Position numbers and translations under genes: made by a program
Shown here: in pieces, positions 5,692-8,742 of the stretch
Position numbering within the stretch: the first letter of the stretch is position 1
How the letters are laid out: each line of letters begins with the position of its first letter
Source of the DNA: Caldifarciminota bacterium
Lineage (GTDB): Bacteria > WOR-3 > Hydrothermia > UBA1063 > CAJXJZ01
NCBI GenBank assembly: GCA_027073945.1
Contig: JALTEL010000252.1
Coordinates: 1 to 8,742, forward strand
Length of the DNA stretch: 8,742 nucleotides
Direction of reading: 5' to 3'
Notes under the pieces: generated by a model
Seen by the model: only the letters and a program-made list of their open reading frames with translations
Databases searched by the model: none
Told to the model about the DNA's origin: nothing

Positions 5692-6605
5692 AGAGCATTA
5701 TAGTTCATGGTGGAGCGGGCACCATAAGTGAAGACAGCATTGAAAATGCAAAGCAGGGCGTTAGACTGGCCGCCCAGGCTGGCTATAATGTACTTTTGAA
5801 ATCAAATAGTGCTGTTGATGCTTGCTGCGCCGCGGTGAACGCGCTTGAAGACAATCCGATTTTCAATGCAGGTACGGGTTCTGTTCTCACGCTCGACGGC
5901 AAATGCGAAATGGATGCCGCAATCATGAAGGGCTCTACCCTGGAAGCCGGTGCTATTGCTGGCATTGAGAATGTTAAAAATCCTATTTCCATTGCCAGAA
6001 AAGTCATGGAAGAAACAGACCATGTTTTGCTAATAGGAGAAGGGGCAAGTAAATTCGCCAGCGTTATGGGGTTCCCTGTATATAATCCGGTCACGGAGCA
6101 CAGAAAAAAACAGTGGGCGGAACTGAAAGAAAGGCTGTTAGAGGGTAAAGATCCACACTGGAAAAGGATTAAAGACCTCATAAAAAAGCATCCTGAGCTT
6201 TTGAGGGGAACCGTGGGATGTGTTGCAATGGATGATTCCGGCGAAATAGTTGCCGGCACATCTACAGGCGGCGTTTTTCTAAAGCTTTTTGGACGCGTTG
6301 GAGATACACCATTACTTGGAGCCGGGACATATGCCACATCTTCAGGCGGTGCTTCGGCAACAGGCATAGGAGAAGGTATTATGAGAACGGTGCTTTCAAA
6401 GACCGTGTGTAATTTTATGAGAATGGACATTTCAGCACAGAGCGCCTCTGCTGCAGGTATAGACATGGTAACAAATGTAATAGGCTCCTGGGCTGGCATA
6501 ATTGCCATTGACAGAAGGGGAAATATCGGTTTTGCAAAAAACACGAAATCAATGCCAGTTGCGTACATGAAAGAAAGTATGCAGAAAATTGAAGTGAGCA
6601 TTTAG
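5688..6605 (+). CDS. iaaA: Isoaspartyl peptidase / L-asparaginase, Thr-nucleophile (Ntn hydrolase) type
   Basis: This 305-residue enzyme belongs to the plant-type asparaginase family, which cleaves itself before a threonine to give alpha and beta chains and hydrolyses L-asparagine and beta-aspartyl (isoaspartyl) dipeptides. Signatures are IIVHGGAGTI (4-13), NPIFNAGTGSVL (56-67) with EMDAAIM (74-80), the cleavage site RGTVGCVAMD with nucleophile Thr175, STGG (192-195), GRVGDTPLLGAGTYA (202-216; Arg203 and Asp206 for substrate) and SATGIGE (223-229). Family length is about 300-320, so it is complete. There is no signal peptide, so it is cytoplasmic. GTG 5688 overlaps the ndk stop (GTGA) and has AAGGAAG at 5674-5680 with 7 nt spacing. 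Roles could be asparagine catabolism or clearing isoaspartyl peptides from damaged protein; the sequence does not decide. Confidence 0.94.
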   Translation: MKSIIVHGGAGTISEDSIENAKQGVRLAAQAGYNVLLKSNSAVDACCAAVNALEDNPIFNAGTGSVLTLDGKCEMDAAIMKGSTLEAGAIAGIENVKNPISIARKVMEETDHVLLIGEGASKFASVMGFPVYNPVTEHRKKQWAELKERLLEGKDPHWKRIKDLIKKHPELLRGTVGCVAMDDSGEIVAGTSTGGVFLKLFGRVGDTPLLGAGTYATSSGGASATGIGEGIMRTVLSKTVCNFMRMDISAQSASAAGIDMVTNVIGSWAGIIAIDRRGNIGFAKNTKSMPVAYMKESMQKIEVSI

Positions 6606-7540
6606 TGTTTCAGGCAGAAGAATATTTCAAGAATATAGAAGTAGGTAAAAAACATTTTTTGCGTAATCTTGTTATTTACCCAGTTTTCAGTAAAGTTAAG
6701 AATGCTGATATTGGCAATTACATTGCACTTGACTCTGCCATTTTAGAAAAAGATGTTGATGTATTGGAAACTGGTGATATCAATACCACACGTTTTGTAA
6801 ACAGAGCAGATGCATTTGTTATCGGTATTCTTGGTGAGTCCATAATAGGAGCGATGCAGGATAGAATAGTCAATTCAACTGTAGTTATAGAGCCTGGTGC
6901 AGAGGTGATTGCACCTGTCAGTTGTATTGAGCAGAAAAGATGGTCTGGCAATGAATATTTTTCATATTCAAAATACCTTGCATATCCAGCTCTGCGAAGC
7001 TTATTACAAACAAGTGTTCATCACTCTCTTCAAAAAGGAAATCAAAGGGCATCAGATCAGCAGAGCATATGGAAATCAATAGCAGAAGCAATGAAGAGTA
7101 TAAACGTTCACAGCCATACCATGTCTCTTGTTGATGCCTATGAGGGTATTAACAGTGAAATTGAGAGGTATGTTGAAGAATTTGGCGAACAAAGAACTCA
7201 ATTCAGTGGTTTTATCGTTTATTCAGAGGACAGGTTCGTTTCTTTTGATTTTTTCGGCTCTGTGATGCTTTTAAATCAGTATAGAGAAAAGCTCATAAAA
7301 AGCTATGCGTTTGAGGGTGTTCTTTTGAGGTATGGAATAAAAGAGCAAAAAAACATTAACACAAAACCCGGTGTATTCAGAGATTTGCTTCAGGCCACCC
7401 CTCTTAAACATTATTCGGGAGTAGGGGCATGTGAAGAATATACTGCCACTGTTCAGAATATCTCTATATCAATAACTGTCGGGAAAGGTGGTGAAATGCT
7501 TTATGCTACCGCACTTCCCGAGTATACTTACGATTCCTGA
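6605..7540 (+). CDS. ARPP-1-family protein of unknown function
   Basis: This 311-residue soluble protein has no signal peptide or membrane helix. I recognise the ARPP-1 domain by its pattern: a GE-x-x-x-GAMQ-R-x-x-N motif (GESIIGAMQDRIVNSTVVI, residues 78-96), then IAPVSCIEQKRW (102-113, with Cys107, Glu109 and Trp113), RASDQQSIW (148-156) and a later FFGS...EKLIKSYAFE region (216-237). The family name refers to association with ADP-ribosylglycohydrolase and rhodanese-phosphatase genes; no biochemical activity is established as far as I know. The conserved Cys/Glu/Arg set suggests an active or binding site but this is inference. The GTG start at 6605 overlaps the peptidase stop by one base (TAGTG), with only a weak ribosome site (GAAGTGAG), so translation is probably coupled to the peptidase gene. 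It is the last gene of the operon. Confidence 0.75.
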   Translation: MFQAEEYFKNIEVGKKHFLRNLVIYPVFSKVKNADIGNYIALDSAILEKDVDVLETGDINTTRFVNRADAFVIGILGESIIGAMQDRIVNSTVVIEPGAEVIAPVSCIEQKRWSGNEYFSYSKYLAYPALRSLLQTSVHHSLQKGNQRASDQQSIWKSIAEAMKSINVHSHTMSLVDAYEGINSEIERYVEEFGEQRTQFSGFIVYSEDRFVSFDFFGSVMLLNQYREKLIKSYAFEGVLLRYGIKEQKNINTKPGVFRDLLQATPLKHYSGVGACEEYTATVQNISISITVGKGGEMLYATALPEYTYDS

Positions 7541-7561
7541 CAGGGATTTTTAAACATATTC

Positions 7562-7590
7562 TTGACTATACAACTTTAAGTCTTTATAAT
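7562..7590 (+). promoter_or_regulatory. Near-perfect sigma-70 promoter of the HU gene
   Basis: TTGACT (7562-7567) and TATAAT (7585-7590) are separated by 17 bp, 11 of 12 consensus matches. Transcription should start near 7597, leaving a leader of about 22 nt that contains AAAGGAGG (7607-7614), 4 nt before the ATG. This is one of the strongest expression signals in the window, as expected for an abundant nucleoid protein and a ribosomal peptide downstream. It lies 22 bp after the previous stop, with no convincing terminator between. Confidence 0.8.
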
Positions 7591-7618
7591 TAAATAACTT
7601 TCAAACAAAGGAGGTAAA

Positions 7619-7894
7619 ATGAAAAAATCAGATCTGGTGGATATGATAGCAGAAGATACAGGACTAACCAAAAAAGATGTATATCTAATAATAAACGGGT
7701 TCATAAATACCGTGAAAAAAGCATTGCAGGAAGGTGAGCGTGTTGACCTCAGAGGCTTCGGTATATTTGAGGTTGTAGAGCGGAAACAGAGAGTAGGAAG
7801 AAATCCAAGAACACTGGAAAAGGTAATTATACCAACAAGAAAAGTTGCCGTATTCAAGCCCTCTCGCCTCTTTAAGGTGATAGAGGAGGATTAA
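7619..7894 (+). CDS. hup: HU/IHF-family nucleoid DNA-binding protein
   Basis: This 91-residue protein is a dimeric DNA-bending histone-like protein. The N-terminal helical part, MKKSDLVDMIAEDTGLTKKD (1-20), is typical, as are VDLRGFGIFEV (42-52) and the DNA-contacting beta-arm GRNPRTLEKVIIPTRKVAVF (60-79), with the intercalating proline in the RNP motif. It ends with the usual FKPSRLFK. The length is standard. HU versus IHF subunit cannot be separated by eye; a single gene with the general HU pattern makes HU more likely. A strong promoter and ribosome site precede it, and the next small gene begins 1 nt after its stop, so the two are co-expressed. Confidence 0.95.
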   Translation: MKKSDLVDMIAEDTGLTKKDVYLIINGFINTVKKALQEGERVDLRGFGIFEVVERKQRVGRNPRTLEKVIIPTRKVAVFKPSRLFKVIEED

Positions 7895-7895
7895 A

Positions 7896-7991
7896 ATGCC
7901 CTGTGGCAGGAAGCGGAAAAGAAGAAAAATAAAAACTCATAAACTCAAGAAGAGGAGGAAAAGAGACAGACATAAAAAGAAAAAGAGATGA
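7896..7991 (+). CDS. 31-residue basic ribosomal peptide, bS22/COX24 (AURKAIP1) type
   Basis: This tiny gene encodes 31 residues, MPCGRKRKRRKIKTHKLKKR followed by RKRDRHKKKKR, with about 20 Lys or Arg. The pattern M-P-C-G-x-K-R-K-R...T-H-K...R-H-K-K-K is the one I recall for the AURKAIP1/COX24-domain peptides of Bacteroidetes-like bacteria, related to mycobacterial small-subunit protein bS22 and the mitochondrial homologue. It should bind rRNA in the 30S subunit. The gene is real: AGGAGGA at 7884-7890 lies 5 nt before the ATG, the start is 1 nt after the HU stop, and the stop overlaps the next ATG (ATGA). It is easily missed because of its size. The rRNA-binding role is from family knowledge; membership is by pattern recognition only. 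Confidence 0.82.
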   Translation: MPCGRKRKRRKIKTHKLKKRRKRDRHKKKKR

Positions 7992-8482
7992 GAATATGTG
8001 TTGTCTCTGATACACATATACCGCAGAGAGCCAAAGGGTTACCAGATAAACTTATTGAAGAAATTAAAAAAAGCGATGTAGTAATACATGCCGGTGATTT
8101 TACGACTTATGATGTTTATCTGGAATTATGCGCATATAAACCTGTTTTTGCGGTAAGAGGAAATATGGACGATGAGCAAATTTTCAATACACTTCCAGAA
8201 AAGAGAATAGAAAAGTTTGAAGGTGTGACAGTTGGCATATTTCATGGGATGGGAGCTCCATTTGGCATTGAGAAAAGAGTGCTTTCCAAATTTGATGATG
8301 TTAAACTTGATATTATAGTATTCGGACACAGTCACAAAAGTCTTTTTAAGAAAATGAACAATGGTGTTGTGCTCATCAATCCCGGTTCACCCACAGACAG
8401 AATTTTTGCCAAAAGAAGAACATTTGGTATACTTGAAATAACAGATAGAACATTTCAATTTGAATTGGAAGATGTACAGTAA
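7988..8482 (+). CDS. yfcE: YfcE/MJ0936-type metallophosphoesterase
   Basis: This 164-residue cytoplasmic enzyme belongs to the calcineurin-like phosphoesterases of the YfcE/MJ0936 group, dimetal phosphodiesterases with poorly known natural substrates. All metal and catalytic motifs are present: SDTH (7-10, Asp8 and His10), HAGD (34-37, Asp37), RGNMD (57-61, Asn59), the IFHG histidine (His86) and GHSH (113-116). The end NPGSPTDRIFAKRRTFGILE is also typical. The length matches the family. It starts with an ATG overlapping the stop of the ribosomal peptide and has no Shine-Dalgarno sequence of its own (the upstream bases are AAAAAGAAAAAGAG), so it probably relies on translational coupling. Its stop lies 1 nt before a tRNA gene. 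The in vivo substrate is unknown; nucleic-acid or nucleotide-related phosphodiesters are only a guess. Confidence 0.93.
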   Translation: MRICVVSDTHIPQRAKGLPDKLIEEIKKSDVVIHAGDFTTYDVYLELCAYKPVFAVRGNMDDEQIFNTLPEKRIEKFEGVTVGIFHGMGAPFGIEKRVLSKFDDVKLDIIVFGHSHKSLFKKMNNGVVLINPGSPTDRIFAKRRTFGILEITDRTFQFELEDVQ

Positions 8483-8483
8483 A

Positions 8484-8556
8484 GCGCCTGTAGCTCAAAG
8501 GACAGAGCACGAGATTCCGGATCTCGGGGCTGTGGGTTCGAATCCCTCCAGGCGCG
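8484..8556 (+). tRNA. tRNA-Arg (anticodon CCG)
   Basis: The 73-nt sequence folds as a cloverleaf. The acceptor stem GCGCCTG (8484-8490) pairs with CAGGCGC (8549-8555) over 7 pairs, with discriminator G8556. The D stem is GCTC/GAGC. The anticodon stem is CGAGA/TCTCG around loop TTCCGGA, giving anticodon CCG (8517-8519), which reads CGG. The variable loop is 5 nt. The T arm has loop TTCGAAT (8537-8543) and stem GTGGG/CCCTC with one internal T-T mismatch (8533/8547, tRNA positions 50 and 64). CCA is not encoded. It lies 1 nt after the phosphodiesterase stop and has no visible promoter of its own, so it is probably cut from the HU operon transcript. Confidence 0.95.
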
Positions 8557-8567
8557 TAAATTGAGTG

Positions 8568-8742
8568 ATGGATGCAAAAGAATTTGTTAAGTATCTTGAT
8601 GCGTTCCTTGTCACTGACGCTATAGAGGATGTTTCATTAAACGGAGAGGTCGTTGAAAGGCGCGGAGATGTCGGAAAGGTTGCCCTTTCTGTTGATACAA
8701 GTGTTGCAGCTATAGAAAAAGCTGTGGAAGAAAATGCAGATT
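8568..8742 (+). CDS. NIF3/YbgI-family dinuclear metal protein, 5' part only
   Basis: The frame from ATG 8568 stays open to the window end, giving 58 residues. Its content fits the NIF3 (DUF34/YbgI) family: an N-terminal helix MDAKEFVKYLDAFLVTDAI, the pattern V-S-L-N-G (around residue 25, where relatives have N-G-L-Q-V-E-G), then GKVALSVDTSVAAIEKAVEE and NAD, which in relatives runs on to a metal-binding H-H motif that would lie just past the edge. Here the LQ after NG is replaced by EV, so this member is slightly off-pattern. The family forms toroidal hexamers with two metals per subunit; GTP cyclohydrolase activity was proposed but its role is unsettled. There is no Shine-Dalgarno sequence, and the start is 11 nt after the tRNA end; GTG 8565 is an alternative start. 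Confidence 0.8.
   Translation, partial: MDAKEFVKYLDAFLVTDAIEDVSLNGEVVERRGDVGKVALSVDTSVAAIEKAVEENAD

Noticed and set aside
5783..6601. Long open frame of 272 codons on the minus strand opposite the isoaspartyl peptidase
   Set aside because: It is antisense to a fully motif-supported gene. Its translation is low-complexity (Ser, Pro, Ala, Ile rich) with no domain pattern, and no promoter or ribosome site is visible.
7535..7552. Possible terminator after the ARPP-1 gene (TCCTGACAGGGATTTTT)
   Set aside because: Only 3-4 base pairs with a 3-nt loop can form before the T-run. This is too weak to call a terminator.
1..8742. CRISPR arrays, insertion sequences, attachment sites, defence or toxin-antitoxin modules
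   Set aside because: No spaced direct repeats, transposase motifs, terminal inverted repeats or toxin families were seen. The tRNA at 8484-8556 is not followed by an integrase or by a duplicated tRNA 3' end within the visible sequence.

Overview
The window is a gene-dense, AT-rich bacterial segment (roughly 40% G+C by eye). It has near-consensus sigma-70 promoters, strong AGGAGG ribosome sites and much stop/start overlap. Ferredoxin-linked 2-oxoacid metabolism and Feo-type ferrous iron uptake point to an anaerobe. A 31-residue basic ribosomal peptide starting MPCGRKRKR resembles the form I know from Bacteroidetes and relatives. An uncultured lineage near the FCB group (for example WOR-3/Stahlbacteria) would fit, but this is inference and not proven by the window.

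Layout. (1) Positions 1-423, minus strand: the 5' part of a secreted protein gene with its own promoter, missed by a complete-ORF scan because it runs off the edge. (2) Positions 424-692: a divergent regulatory region with one promoter per direction and several inverted repeats. (3) Positions 693-3633: an iron operon of a short DtxR-family metalloregulator, two FeoA proteins and FeoB. (4) Positions 3634-3769: a gap with a weak hairpin, a plausible promoter and a strong ribosome site. (5) Positions 3770-7540: a tightly packed operon of a ferredoxin-KorB fusion, KorC, nucleoside diphosphate kinase, a Thr-nucleophile isoaspartyl peptidase/asparaginase and an ARPP-1-family protein of unknown function. 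(6) Positions 7562-8742: a consensus promoter driving an HU-like protein, a bS22/COX24-type ribosomal peptide, a YfcE/MJ0936-type phosphodiesterase, tRNA-Arg(CCG) and the start of a NIF3/YbgI-family gene.

How the parts work together. In the iron operon the regulator probably senses Fe(II) or Mn(II) and controls its own promoter, while FeoA and FeoB form the Fe(II) uptake system. Iron is in turn needed by the [4Fe-4S] KorDB enzyme downstream. The kor operon lacks the catalytic alpha subunit KorA, which must be elsewhere if the enzyme is complete. The last operon groups housekeeping information-processing functions around a tRNA embedded in the transcript.

Most notable points: a consensus promoter placed so that the dtxR-type mRNA should be leaderless, with an 18-bp palindrome over its start codon; the KorD-KorB fusion without KorA; the ARPP-1 gene coupled to the isoaspartyl peptidase; the 31-aa ribosomal peptide; and a tRNA with 1 nt before it and 11 nt after it between coding regions. 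I found no mobile element, CRISPR array or defence island. I did not find a clearly new multi-gene system; the unknowns here are the ARPP-1 protein and the secreted protein.
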